From positions 124,001-188,000 of the forward strand of contig NZ_JAJFAY010000007.1 in the NCBI RefSeq assembly GCF_021083305.1: DNA of 64,000 nucleotides, read 5' to 3'. Numbering within the stretch: position 1 is the stretch's first letter; every line of letters starts with the position of its first letter. A program made the translations under genes and the position numbers. Below the pieces are notes generated by a model. It did no database searches. It was not told where the DNA came from and saw only the letters and a program-made list of their open reading frames with translations. Positions 25,475-35,800 of the stretch are shown in pieces. Origin of the DNA: Haladaptatus sp. DYF46. Its GTDB lineage: Archaea > Halobacteriota > Halobacteria > Halobacteriales > Haladaptataceae.

Positions 25475-25816
25475 TTACTGTGACTGTGAACGGTGGTCGT
25501 CAAGCTTGGTCGCAATATTATGCAATAGGTGTTCAAGTTGAGACCGTTCGCTTTGCCACCAATTCGTTGAATGATGATACTCGGCGAGGACCGCCTGCAT
25601 AGCCTCCAATTGGCTGATGGAAAATGTGACGCGTCCAGCGTCAAGTGTTTCGAATGCTTGGAAGATCTCGAGTGGTGGTGGATCAACAACTGGGTCTTCC
25701 GCAGTCGTTTCCCGGTCAATACGGTGGAGCAGCACGTGGTGGAGTGTCCAATGCTCTTCGGGAGGAAGGTAAAGGGCGTTCGACTGCGACTGAGAGGACT
25801 GTGATTCAGTGGACAT
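25475..25816 (-). CDS. Hypothetical haloarchaeal protein (DUF7853-like)
   Basis: 113 residues from ATG 25816; a GTG at 25855 would add 13 residues. After a Ser/Gln-rich start it reads YLPPEEHWTLHHVLLHRIDR and FSISQLEAMQAVLAEYHHS, a helical pattern of small haloarchaeal proteins (DUF7853 in my recollection). No catalytic residues. Transcribed opposite to the coiled-coil gene (convergent). Confidence 0.5.
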   Translation of the reverse strand: MSTESQSSQSQSNALYLPPEEHWTLHHVLLHRIDRETTAEDPVVDPPPLEIFQAFETLDAGRVTFSISQLEAMQAVLAEYHHSTNWWQSERSQLEHLLHNIATKLDDHRSQSQ

Positions 25817-26548
25817 AGCGGCTGTATTGGGGGAATTAAGTGTAGGGGTCGTCACTTTATAAATGCTTGTGCAATGGTAGCACAGCTCTCAGCCGATGAC
25901 CGGGAAGGCGTGAATACGATTCTCCACTTGGATCGGGTTGTGAATCACGAAGGAAGGTTATGTGCGCTTATAGTGAACAGAGTGACATCAGGTGTCTCCG
26001 GCCTGAGCAAGGGTGGAATTTTCGAAGCGTCAGAATGAGCAAATAGGTCAATAAATATCATCATATGCGTAGACATACCCAAATGTGGTACCCTCCTCAC
26101 TCAGCAGTGCACTTGGAAGTGTATCGAGTGCATCCCCCGTACGTCGTGTGAATAGTGATCACCGATTCAGAGGCATGCTCGCCTCGCTATTGTCTCGGTC
26201 ATGCAGGAACAGCACACGGCGTGACAAGGTGGGTGAGGCATCGGCGCCACGCCGTATACTGAGTAACAACGGCCGCAATCTTCAATTCAAATCCCATACA
26301 TGAAAAATGTTGTCCAACCGGAAGGAAAGTGAAAAACGTAGGCACACACTGTGAATACCTACGACAAGAAGTTCTAGCTTACACAAGACCACCCGGCACA
26401 TTCGTCGCGAGCACTGCTGTTTCACTCCTCGTTGTCGAAAGTACGTAGAGAATTTCCATTTGGGATTGGAGGTTCAATATTCGCCATCTCTTTCTAATGA
26501 GCGATCCGCGAGAACTCATTCGATTTCCATCTCATTGGCATCCTACCA
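25817..26548. other. Intergenic with possible gene remnant
   Basis: No intact gene. On the minus strand around 26090-26300 short protein-like pieces occur in one frame, separated by a stop (FLHDRDNSEASMPLNR, then GDALDTLPSALLSEEGTTFG), suggesting a decayed gene of unknown type. The remainder shows nothing. Confidence 0.35.
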
Positions 26549-26764
26549 TCACGAGAGGAGTGAAGCTTCATGCTCGGCTAAACACACACCAGTGATGAAC
26601 GCAACCACAGCCCCTACTCCCATCGCTGGCCAACGAGCAAGTCCGGCCGCGAGCGCTATCTGAAGCGTCATTTGCGCAAGTACGAGCCCTATTAGGCAAA
26701 TAAGTACGCGAGTTGCCGACCGATCCAGTAACGTATCTGGGTGTAGGTTTTCTAATCGAATCAT
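26549..26764 (-). CDS. Small two-helix membrane protein
   Basis: 71 residues from ATG 26764 to TGA at 26549. Two hydrophobic segments (VLICLIGLVLAQMTLQIALA and MGVGAVVAFITGVCLAE) flanking a short loop. The longer upstream frame has poor coding character. No family recognised. Orphan gene between remnant DNA and a methyltransferase. Confidence 0.5.
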   Translation of the reverse strand: MIRLENLHPDTLLDRSATRVLICLIGLVLAQMTLQIALAAGLARWPAMGVGAVVAFITGVCLAEHEASLLS

Positions 26765-26950
26765 AGTCCGTTCGTTAGTGTATGTATCGGATGGCCCCCT
26801 CATATTCCGGGGCCACAGAGTGAAAGTAAAGTTCCGTATGAGGAGTTGCTTGTCAGTTCTTATCGCTCGCGACCCGTTGGACACAACGAAGGGTTGCGAG
26901 CCTTCCAGGACAAGTATCATACGACACCACAAGTCGTGTTGATAGCTGTC

Positions 26951-27619
26951 TCAAGTTCGAACTGAGACGAACAGACCCTGCCCGACAGGAATGACTGTCG
27001 TCTCGAATCCGGGTGAATCACGGACATGGTGGAAGTACTCGACGACATTCTCCAACATCGGTACCGGATTTGCATCCCCATCGTTGTGAAGGTACGCTTC
27101 GAAGTCAGCGGACGTGAACTCCACGTCCGGATAAAGTACGTTTTCGGCGATGACGATACCACCGGGGGCTATATCTTCGCGGACGGCCTCGAACGCATCA
27201 ATATACCGCTCCTCTTCATGGTCGAGCAGTACAAGATCGAACGGTCCGTCGTGATGTTGGACCGCCTCAAGTGCGTCACCGACTTCAAATGTAGCACGGT
27301 CAGCGTAGCCACCGCGCTCGAAGTAACTTCGCGCTTGAGCGAGGTTGTCTTCATCAAATTCGGTGAGGACGACCGTTCCATCTTCGCCAACGATTGGCGC
27401 GACCCAATATCCGGAATAACCGAATCCTGAGCCGAACTCGAAGACGGTTTCAGCATCGATCAAACGAGCACACAGTCGAAGAAACGAACCGACCTCATGG
27501 CCAACAGTTGGAAAGTCATCCTGCTCTGCCTGTTCTTCCATCTCGGCGAGAATGTCGTCGGTTTCTGAAGTCGTCAACGACAGGATGCTATCGGTAGCAT
27601 CCGTGTGTAATTTTGACAT
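26951..27619 (-). CDS. Class I SAM-dependent O-methyltransferase
   Basis: 222 residues, the usual size of the caffeoyl-CoA/catechol O-methyltransferase-like family. SAM-binding motif I VFEFGSGFGYSGYWVAPIV, acidic loop TEFDEDNLAQARSYFE, motif GDALEAVQ, FDLVLLDHEEERYIDAF and the conserved GGIVIAENVL. The acceptor is unknown. Standalone gene with an own promoter region upstream (AT-rich 27620-27680). Confidence 0.9.
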   Translation of the reverse strand: MSKLHTDATDSILSLTTSETDDILAEMEEQAEQDDFPTVGHEVGSFLRLCARLIDAETVFEFGSGFGYSGYWVAPIVGEDGTVVLTEFDEDNLAQARSYFERGGYADRATFEVGDALEAVQHHDGPFDLVLLDHEEERYIDAFEAVREDIAPGGIVIAENVLYPDVEFTSADFEAYLHNDGDANPVPMLENVVEYFHHVRDSPGFETTVIPVGQGLFVSVRT

Positions 27620-27843
27620 ACACTTCTTAATCCTAACACCAAACGTATAACGTTATATTGTTATCGACTACCGGAAACCATAGATCTCCTCGCATTCAAC
27701 GGTAGATTGATGAGAGCAGAGAACGTGTAATAGTTTCGACGGATGTGGTCTGGGTAATTGCTGCCATTCAGATGATGTCCCAGTCAGAATTCCACGTCGA
27801 ATCAATTGTTTGCTAGAAAAGAGCTGGAACAAGGCTGTCTTTG

Positions 27844-28098
27844 TTATTTAGAGTCGTAATCCGTGAGTCTGAGTTTCTCTTCAACCTCATAGATATGGCC
27901 CCGCATGTAGAGTCGCTCGACGATATCCTCGGCGGCTGGTCGATCCAGATCCTCTTCTTCGTTCAAAATCGTATAGGCGTGCTCATATGAGAGTTCATTT
28001 TCATCAGGGAGTTTCTTCGTGAGCGCGTCAAGGGCATCTTGCGCAAGTGGAGTGAGTGACGATTTCCCATCTGGAACCATTCGTACTTCCCATTTCAC
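27844..28098 (-). CDS. Hypothetical small protein, second gene of a pair
   Basis: 84 residues from GTG 28098, which overlaps the upstream stop (GTGA). Helical and acidic, with AEDIVERLYMRGHIYEVEEK near the C-terminus that looks like the end of a winged helix. Family not recognised. Pairing and coding character support a real gene. Confidence 0.55.
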   Translation of the reverse strand: MKWEVRMVPDGKSSLTPLAQDALDALTKKLPDENELSYEHAYTILNEEEDLDRPAAEDIVERLYMRGHIYEVEEKLRLTDYDSK

Positions 28099-28283
28099 GA
28101 GGGCATAGGTAAATCCTCGGTCAAAATTTCAGCGAACCGGAGCAGAAGTTTTTCAGCTGGTACATCGGTCGGTTGACAACGTATCTGACCCTCCGTCGAC
28201 GAGACCACTGTCAATGGAAACGGCCATCGGTTATGGTCATACCATGCAATAAAAACCGGCACAAAGTTGTTACTCCAGGTCAT
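28095..28283 (-). CDS. Hypothetical small protein, first gene of a pair
   Basis: 62 residues from ATG 28283. MTWSNNFVPVFIAWYDHNRW begins it. No domain recognised. The 4-bp overlap with the following gene argues for translation. Could be a small antitoxin/toxin-sized pair, but no family signature supports this. Confidence 0.5.
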   Translation of the reverse strand: MTWSNNFVPVFIAWYDHNRWPFPLTVVSSTEGQIRCQPTDVPAEKLLLRFAEILTEDLPMPS

Positions 28284-29106
28284 TATGATTGATCAGCAGG
28301 ACACTGATTCGGAAACTGTCTATTTCTAATCTTGCCGAGAAACACAATTGTTTGGATACTGCGTATTTTGTCCAAAGTCACGAGTATCGAACCTCACTCT
28401 CTCGAATTGTGATGTGTGGTTGACCGACTATACAGACGGAAGTCTGATTGGAAAAATGATTCTATACGCTCAAAATATGGACTGATCGATACCACGCGTT
28501 ATGAGTGGACAGTCTAAACCTCTATCTTTGTCTTGAATAGATTGCACATTACTATGGCTGTCAGAGATCACTCAACTGCTCAACAATCGGATCCTATCCG
28601 GAGAGGAGCGAAATTGGTCAGGGCTCTCTTCCATGATAATTAAACAGTTGAAGCTGTCACACCAATTGATTTATTTCGGTTGCGTCTGTTGTATCAAATG
28701 TCCTGAAGAGGACAGATACGTTTGTCAAGAATGGCTGAGAAGCTATTCAACGCTGATGTGAAACTGCAGTACTCTCCACTCACCTCACATCGGTTTGTGC
28801 CAGACATTACCGAGGAGAACAACGTGACGAATTTGCTCTCATGGTTAGTTTCGAGAAGAGGAATCTCGATGTCTGCCACAGGACATACTTAAAAATCCGG
28901 TTAGTAGAGTCAGTATGGACTACGTTAAAGATGAGATAATAACTATCTCCAAAGAGAACACCGAATCCTAAAAATCCGAAAACTTCGAACCTCGTGACCC
29001 AGACATTGGCAGTCACGCTTTTGAGGACCTAAGTGTGAAATATTGTTCTATCATAACTATTAAATCACTAATTTTATTGTTATCGATGATATAATAGGAT
29101 CCGTGA
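28284..29106. other. AT-rich intergenic; one doubtful 53-codon frame
   Basis: About 820 bp of AT-rich sequence. The only protein-like frame is plus 28731-28892 (MAEKLFNADVKLQYSPLTSH start, 53 residues), without recognised relatives. The end of the stretch (29040-29100) is a strong AT-rich promoter zone before the dockerin gene, with a tactattaaatcac-type region and ttattgttatcgatgatata. Confidence 0.4.
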
Positions 29107-30117
29107 ATGTCACGAGACAACCTCAATCAAGATACGCGTACCGAGAAATTCGAAAATTCAGCTGGACTGAAGCGCCGTGCTGTGCTTCAAGGCATTGCTG
29201 CACTCGGATTGGGTGCCGGCAGCGTCGGCTCCGTCGGTGCTCAGCAAAATGACGTTGTTGATACCGGTGCGGATACAGGAGCGTCCCTTGTGGCTCAGGA
29301 CAACGGAGAGTACGTTGTCCCCAATACTGGAGGTGGGACGGACGATGAACCGGCATTCACGTTGCTACCCGAGGGGGATACATTCAATGACATCGACGGA
29401 GATGGTGAAACAAGTGGACCGGAGGATCTCTCAGCAGATGTTTTCCTCGGTTACGATACAAACAATCTCTACCTTCGGGTGGAGCTTACCGATGACACGC
29501 ACGCTGGGATCTCTGGTGCGGACATGTGGCAAGCAGACTGCCTCCAATGGGCCGTTGCCAGTAATGACACATACGGACCGGAATACGGGCTCAGCCATGT
29601 CGACGGCGACACATCGATCCACCGATGGATTCAGGGGAATGAGTCAGCAGGCACCTCCGCAATCGCTGCTTCGACTGCGCGGAGTGAAACGACAACAACG
29701 TATGAAGCGACAATCCCTTGGAATGCCATGTTCGCCCAGAGCAAGGAACCTGGTGACTCCTTTCCGTTCAGTGTTCTAATAAACGAACGTGACAGTGATG
29801 GTTCTCGTGATGCCGTCCTCGGTTGGACGCTCCCAGGGATTAGTACCGATAAATCACCAGCGGGACTTGGAATGCTCGTTTTAGGATCTAACGATGCACC
29901 AAATCCAGTTGTTGGTGACGATGAACCACTGGATCCGGATAGTGACGGGAAGTATGAAGACATCAATGGAGACAGCGAGACAACGTACGGTGATGTTTCT
30001 GACTTCTTCGAGAATTACGATGGTTCATCTATTCAGGACAATCCGGATGCCTTTGACTTCAACGAAAACGGTCGCCTCGACTACCATGACATCGTCAAAT
30101 TGTTCAAAGACATCTAA
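29107..30117 (+). CDS. Tat-exported CBM9-like protein with C-terminal dockerin
   Basis: 336 residues. A Tat-type signal (LKRRAVLQGIAALGLGAGS, cleavage near GAQ) is followed by an Asp/Thr-rich linker and a CBM9/DOMON-like beta-sandwich at about residues 75-255 (YDTNNLYLRVELTDDTHAG, ADCLQWAVASN, YEATIPWNAMF). The last ~60 residues form a dockerin-type module with two calcium loops, DINGDSETTYGD and DFNENGRLDYHD. The same module ends two other genes nearby. Predicted to bind carbohydrate and plug into the cohesin protein encoded at 37.5 kb. Confidence 0.88.
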   Translation: MSRDNLNQDTRTEKFENSAGLKRRAVLQGIAALGLGAGSVGSVGAQQNDVVDTGADTGASLVAQDNGEYVVPNTGGGTDDEPAFTLLPEGDTFNDIDGDGETSGPEDLSADVFLGYDTNNLYLRVELTDDTHAGISGADMWQADCLQWAVASNDTYGPEYGLSHVDGDTSIHRWIQGNESAGTSAIAASTARSETTTTYEATIPWNAMFAQSKEPGDSFPFSVLINERDSDGSRDAVLGWTLPGISTDKSPAGLGMLVLGSNDAPNPVVGDDEPLDPDSDGKYEDINGDSETTYGDVSDFFENYDGSSIQDNPDAFDFNENGRLDYHDIVKLFKDI

Positions 30118-30293
30118 CCCGGATTGAGGCAAGCTCCAAACCCGATCACGGGTTCTTATTGAACACACCTTCAAACAGTACTCATGAATCGAAGTACACC
30201 AACAGACTGAACCGCAACCCATCGAATTTGGATATTCCTCAGAAGAAATAGGGCAAGCCTGGTGGGGATTCTGAACAAATCTCCGTCATCACC

Positions 30294-30611
30294 TCAATTG
30301 CTGTGGTGGTCCATCTCTGTCAACGGTTCGTCCGTCTCACTCGATGATTTCGATGTGGATGATTCCGATTCATCGGAATCAGTTTCGTCTGATTCACCTT
30401 TCATTTCTTTGAGTTCTTGTTCCATCTTTTCTCGACCTTTCTTAAATTCTCCTTGTGCCTGCCCTGTCGAACGAGCCAATTTTGGGAGCTTATTGGCTCC
30501 GAAGAGGAATATGAATATTACAACGATAATCAGCATCTCTGGTCCACCAGGAAGTGCGAATAAGGGATTCAAACTGGTCATTTCAATATTGTCTTCATAT
30601 TGTTCAGCCAT
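30294..30611 (-). CDS. tatA: Sec-independent translocase subunit TatA
   Basis: 105 residues: extracellular N-terminal stretch, one membrane helix (EMLIIVVIFIFLFGANK), the TatA hinge FGANKLPKLARSTGQAQGEF and a long acidic Ser/Glu tail. TatA builds the export pore for folded Tat substrates. Here it sits between genes whose products carry Tat signals, in a convergent orientation to the CBM9-dockerin gene. Whether it is a dedicated or a spare copy cannot be told. Confidence 0.93.
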   Translation of the reverse strand: MAEQYEDNIEMTSLNPLFALPGGPEMLIIVVIFIFLFGANKLPKLARSTGQAQGEFKKGREKMEQELKEMKGESDETDSDESESSTSKSSSETDEPLTEMDHHSN

Positions 30612-31515
30612 AAGTTTTTCTATGGTCTAGATACCTCACATTCAGACTGACATCACCACCGACACACAATGATTGTCAATCATAGTAGAAAAATGGACAG
30701 TACGAGTCTATTCTCGTTAATCGCGATATCATTTTGCAGTCGAAATAGTATAAAATTTCGTTGTTAGATACAATCTCCAAACACTGAAAGTTGCATAAAT
30801 CTATTGGACGGAGAGTTTCTTGTTTAAATCCATTACCTCAAATAGTGGAACATGATAACAAGAAAAGTCGAAAAATAGGGTATTTTGTGAGTAAACTATT
30901 GGGAGATCAATCAATGACTGTTTAATTGCTTGTTCATGATTACAGAATCTCTGCTTCTCGTCTAGTAGAATACTCTCAGTTGATAATTGGAAACTGAACC
31001 ACCGTTTTTGTTATTTATCATTTTCATGTTGTGTGATATTAAGATAACCATTACAGACATAGTTTTGTAATCATGGTCGAGCAATACATGTCGGGGTATT
31101 ATGGAATATAAGAATATTCCTTCCTTGATTCTGTATTCTCAAAAACTAATTATGTGTAGACCTCCATCGATTCTCCCACCAGTACCACCGGAATTTTAAG
31201 CAATTGAATGACAACTAGGTGACAGTACTCTAAATGAAGTGATTGACTACGAACCACTCAACCCACACCCAGGCCAGGTACTATCAGAATCATCTGGTAT
31301 GAAATTGTCATTACCCTGTGGCAGTGGAACTCTAACACACCTCTATCAACCGGATGGGGAATTGTAACACGCTTGCATCCGTACCTCGCATACTACTGCA
31401 CTTTCAGTGACTATGCCTCAATCAACCGAATTCTTCAAGAAAAAGTGACTACTCCTCCGTAAATAGTTCTGTATCTAGAACGAAATAAATCTTATATGGA
31501 TTGCTAATAATAATT
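30612..31515. other. AT-rich intergenic, nothing recognisable
   Basis: About 900 bp of strongly AT-rich sequence without coding frames, between tatA and the cupredoxin-dockerin remnant. Possibly the eroded 5' part of the remnant, but no protein similarity to the intact paralogue is visible before 31516. Confidence 0.5.
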
Positions 31516-32287
31516 GATGTGTATATCTATTACTCTCCTCCAAATAAGGAAGTTGCTGAGAACGACGAAGAATTGGAGTACCTCAACGAAGCGGGGCAAA
31601 ATGGCGACGATGTTGCCCGCCCCCCGAGCGAATCACTTGGGAGCCCGTACAATCAGCTCTCACGCTTTACTGTGAGCGATAACACGATCGACCCGGACTA
31701 TTGGCAGCGATAGTGAAGACGACGGTCAAGTCATCGAAGGAGGAACAACGATCGAGTTGGGTGGCGAAACGTCAGGTTGGAAAGGACGGACTCCCAGTTC
31801 GATCGAGGAGGCCAAAAACCCCACACTCAGGTTGCAGGCAAACGAAACCTACCAAATCGCCTGGGAAAACCTTGATGGCGTTCTTCACGATATCAACATC
31901 CTCAACGCACAAGGCAACGAAATTGTGGGGACTGAAACCATGAGCACGGAAGGCGAAACGCAGACTCTCGAGTTTACCGCCACCGCTGAGATGGCCGCCT
32001 ACAACTGTTCGGTCCATCCCAATCTAATGCAGGGAGAAGTCGTTGTCGAAGAAGACGACAGTGACGGACTACCACCCGTCGTCGGAGACTCATCGCCGAC
32101 AGATCCCAATGGCGACGGTAATTACGAGGACCTGAATGGTGACGGCGAGGCTAACTACGCCGACGTGGTCGACCTATTCGACAATATCGAAGAGGACGCG
32201 GTGCAGGACAACCCTGAGGCGTTCGACTTCAACGAGAACGGACAGTTGGACTTCGACGACATCGTTGCGTTGTTCAATTCTCTCTAA
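31516..32287 (+). pseudogene. Remnant of a sugar-dehydrogenase/cupredoxin/dockerin gene
   Basis: Two consecutive frames recapitulate pieces of the intact 1,400-residue protein at 32.8-37.0 kb. The first, 31516-31698, contains IYYSPPNKEVAE and SRFTVSDNTIDPDYW, equal to the dehydrogenase segment IYFFYDPSNEVVAD and SRFTVEGDTINPDS. Near 31700 the frame changes and the sequence jumps over the rest of that domain and both malectins to a blue-copper domain (ELGGETSGW, HDINI, YNCSVHPNLMQG) and a dockerin (DLNGDGEANYAD, DFNENGQLDFDD). No signal peptide remains. The 3' half is intact in frame and could still be expressed, but it would lack a start and export signal. Confidence 0.8.
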
Positions 32288-32801
32288 CCTTCTTTCTGCT
32301 TATTCTCAATTTCTGATTTGTTTGTATCAACAGCTCGATTTTATCGACGATGGTGACGGCCAGTGAATGCGAGCAACCATTGGTCGTCGTTCACCCATTT
32401 TAACGGAGCTATCTAAATCAACGATCGGTATCATAGCTGTCGCAATCTCTCCGATGAAGCCCGCTGGTATGAATCTATATTTTAGAGAATTCATCGTAGA
32501 CGATGCGACAGAAGACATACGGAGAGATGCCCAGAATCTGTTCAGTCGAGAAACCGATTCAACGGCATCAGCACGCTTGAATAGCCAACCAGAATGAACC
32601 GATACGAAGCAAGGGTATCACAGCCAAATAAAAGCGCTTTCGAAACGAGGACTTGCTTACCAAGGGATGTATACGACACTGCCGAGAATCCACGGCTAAA
32701 TCGGCATGTGACTGTAATCGCTGCACAGTATCTGTCTGCTCATTCGATCAAACAGCCCAAGGAGACCAGTGCGAGTAGGTCTGGTCACCTTTTCAGGGGT
32801 G
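32288..32801. other. Intergenic, no supported gene
   Basis: 514 bp between the remnant and the convergent large dockerin gene. Several short frames exist on both strands, none with recognisable sequence or start signals. Confidence 0.45.
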
Positions 32802-35800
32802 TCACATAGAGTTGAAGAGCTCTATGATGTCATCGAAGTCCAGTTGTCCATTCTGATTGAAGTCGAACGCTTCGGGGTTGTTTTGGACTGCCGAGCTCTC
32901 GAAATTATCGAACAGTGCCACCACATCGTTATACGTGACTTCTCCATCGCCGTCGACGTCCTCATAGAGGCCGTCACCGTCGGGATCAGTTGGGCGCGAA
33001 TCGCCAACGATTGCTGGCGGTCGATCGTCACCGCCGCTGTCGCTTTCTTCGACGGTAACTGTGCCACGCATCCGTGTGGGATGGGCTGAACAGTAGTACT
33101 CCGCCATCTCGAGTGAGGCAGTGAACTCTATCGTTGCCGTACCTCCTTTTTCAGTGACGAACTCCGTCGAGACGAGGGAATCGCCATTTTCGTCGAGGAT
33201 TTGGAGGTCGTGCGGTGCACCATCGAGGTTTTCGAAGGTAATCGTGTAGCTCTTACCCTCCACGAATGAGAGCGTCGGGTTCGTCTCTCCATCGATTGAA
33301 CTAGGTGCCTGGCCAACCCAGCCAGACATTTCGCCGCCAAGTTCAAACACTTCACCACTACCGCCGTTGTCCTCTCCAGATTGGATTTTGAAACCGCTAA
33401 ACTTTGAGTTGTCGACCTGTGTGACAGTACTGATCGTAAGGGTACCGTCAGTGACTTCGACACCTTCAATCGTCTTTGTAAGGGCGACATCGTGTCCAAC
33501 CTCTGCATAGATGTCGAGTGGTGAATACACGGACTGGTCTTCAACAGAGACGTCGAATACTCGATCACCAGGGTTTGTCTGAACGATTTCTGCAAAGTAC
33601 AGGGTCACATCGTAGGTGCCGTTCTCCACAGCAACATCGAATGAGAGGTCCCCTCCATACAGTTCTGTTTGATAAAGCAGGTCGTGATCGGTTCCATCGA
33701 TTGGATCTCCACGCTCGGCTGGCTCTACTGCTTTATCGTTTCCACTCGCATCTGCATCGCCGTAGGCGTGTACTGCTGGACTGTCTTCGACAAAGTCGAG
33801 ACCATCGATGCTAACAGTTCCATCTTTCAGTTCACCACCGGCATCAAACCCAAACGGTGTCGAGATGGGTTCGATTTCCGCGGGTCGGATTTCAATGCCG
33901 CCCATTTTTGAATTTTCGATCGGATCCGAAGTGGTGATCGAAAGGATACCGTCGGTGACTTCGACATTTTCGACCGTCTTTGTGTAGGCTGTTCGGAAGC
34001 CGACCTCCTCATACAGGTCGAGGTTCTCGATTACCTGTGTCCCTTGGACCGAGACGTTCATCACACGTGTATCTGGTTCCTGGAAGGCAAGTTCTGCGAG
34101 ATGCAGCGTCACGTCATAGACGCCGTCCTCGATATGGATGTCATACGAGAGGTTCTCTCCCCACTGTTCGCTTTGATACAGCAGGTCGTACTCCGTTCCA
34201 TCGATCGGATCAACCGGCGTCGGGACGTTTGGACTGTTGCCCCCCTGATTGAAGACTTGCACAGCAGGCGAATCTCCAACGAACTCCAACCCATCAATGG
34301 TAACGTTTCCATCGGTCAGAGAACCACCGGCGTCATAGCCAAATGGCGCTGAAACCGGTTCGATATCACTCTCTTCGGTAGCCGTGACGTGATACAGTCC
34401 CCCATATTCTAGGAGGTAGAGCCCCCCGTTCTTACCCGTGTGAAGCATCATCGGTGCGTTTCCGCTGAGAGGGAAGGGACCAATGCGACTGACCTCACCG
34501 TTGGAATCGTAGGAGACCGTTTTGAACCACCCACGTCGTTCCATGATAATGTGAGCCCCATCATAGGTACCCGGGAGTGCAATGTCGGAGTCGAAACTGT
34601 CCTGGATGTTATAGAGCTCACCGATCATGGGCGACCCGCCCGTTGGTGGATCAGTTCCTTCTAACGGGTACGGGATCTCATCGGGGACATACTCCTCAGC
34701 ATAAGCCGGGACATTATTGATGAGCTCATTCCAATTATACGGATTAGTGATAGTAGCAGGCTGAGCCGGTGGGAGTTCAGTGAGTCCGTCGTTGTTGGGC
34801 GAGTCGTTGATCGGGTTTTCCGGATCAAAGGGCTCGCCAGATTCACCTGTAGCGAAGTCATAGTCTCTGTATGGAACGTTCATGCCCGTGAAGTACGGCC
34901 ATCCGTAGAAGCCCGGCTCATCTACTCGAACCCACTCTGTAATCCCTAATGGTCCACGCTCGGGATCCCAACTACCGGAATCGGGACCGTAGTCTGCGAT
35001 ATAGGGATGGCCAGTTTTCTCGTCAACGGTGAGTGTAAACGGATTTCGGAATCCCATCGCGTAGATTTCGGTTTTGACGAGCCCATCTGCGCGAGCGTCA
35101 GCATATTCGTCACTGGTGAAGAGGTTGCCCTCAGGAACGGTGTAGCCACCGTCGTCCTTGGGCGTGATCCGGAGTAAACTCCCCCGGAGATCGTTCGTAT
35201 TCCCAGCCGATCGCTGAGCATCGAAGAATTTTCGGCCATCACGTTCGTCGATAGGAGTGAACCCGCTTGATTCGAACGGATCGGTCCCATCACCCGTTGT
35301 AATCAGAAGATTACCATCGTGGTCGAATTCAAGCGCACCGCCAACGTGACAGCATCGTTCGCGCTGAGCTGGAATTCGGATGATTTCAACCTCCGAGTCT
35401 GGGTTGATTGTGTCGCCTTCGACTGTGAATCGGGAGACGAGATCGTACGGTTGGGGCCCATCCATTGCTTCGCTCGGAGACTGTTGGTATGTGTTGAGCG
35501 AGTCGACCCCCTCTTGAGTATCGGCAACCACCTCATTCGAAGGATCGTAGAAGAAGTAGATCCAACCGTTCTGTTCAAACTCTGGATCAAAGGCGATTCC
35601 TTGGGCACCTTCTTCGACACCAGTGTGGACGTCCTTTTCTAATGCTGTTGTCGTTTCTCCAGAGTCAGGGTTGTAGACACGAACTTTTCCAGTACCGGTT
35701 GGATTGTCAGGATAACGATCGAAATTCTGCCCGCGCTGGGTGAAAAAGACACGTCCATCAGGTGCGACGTCCAATTTCATCGCATTGGTAGCGTCAGCAA

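Noticed and set aside
26085-26303. Plus-strand 72-codon frame, possible IS remnant
   Set aside because: Ser/Arg-rich nonsense; the minus strand is more protein-like, and no transposase motif or terminal inverted repeats were found.
32594-32809. Small plus-strand frame near the end of the giant dockerin gene
   Set aside because: No family pattern and AT-rich codons without haloarchaeal bias.
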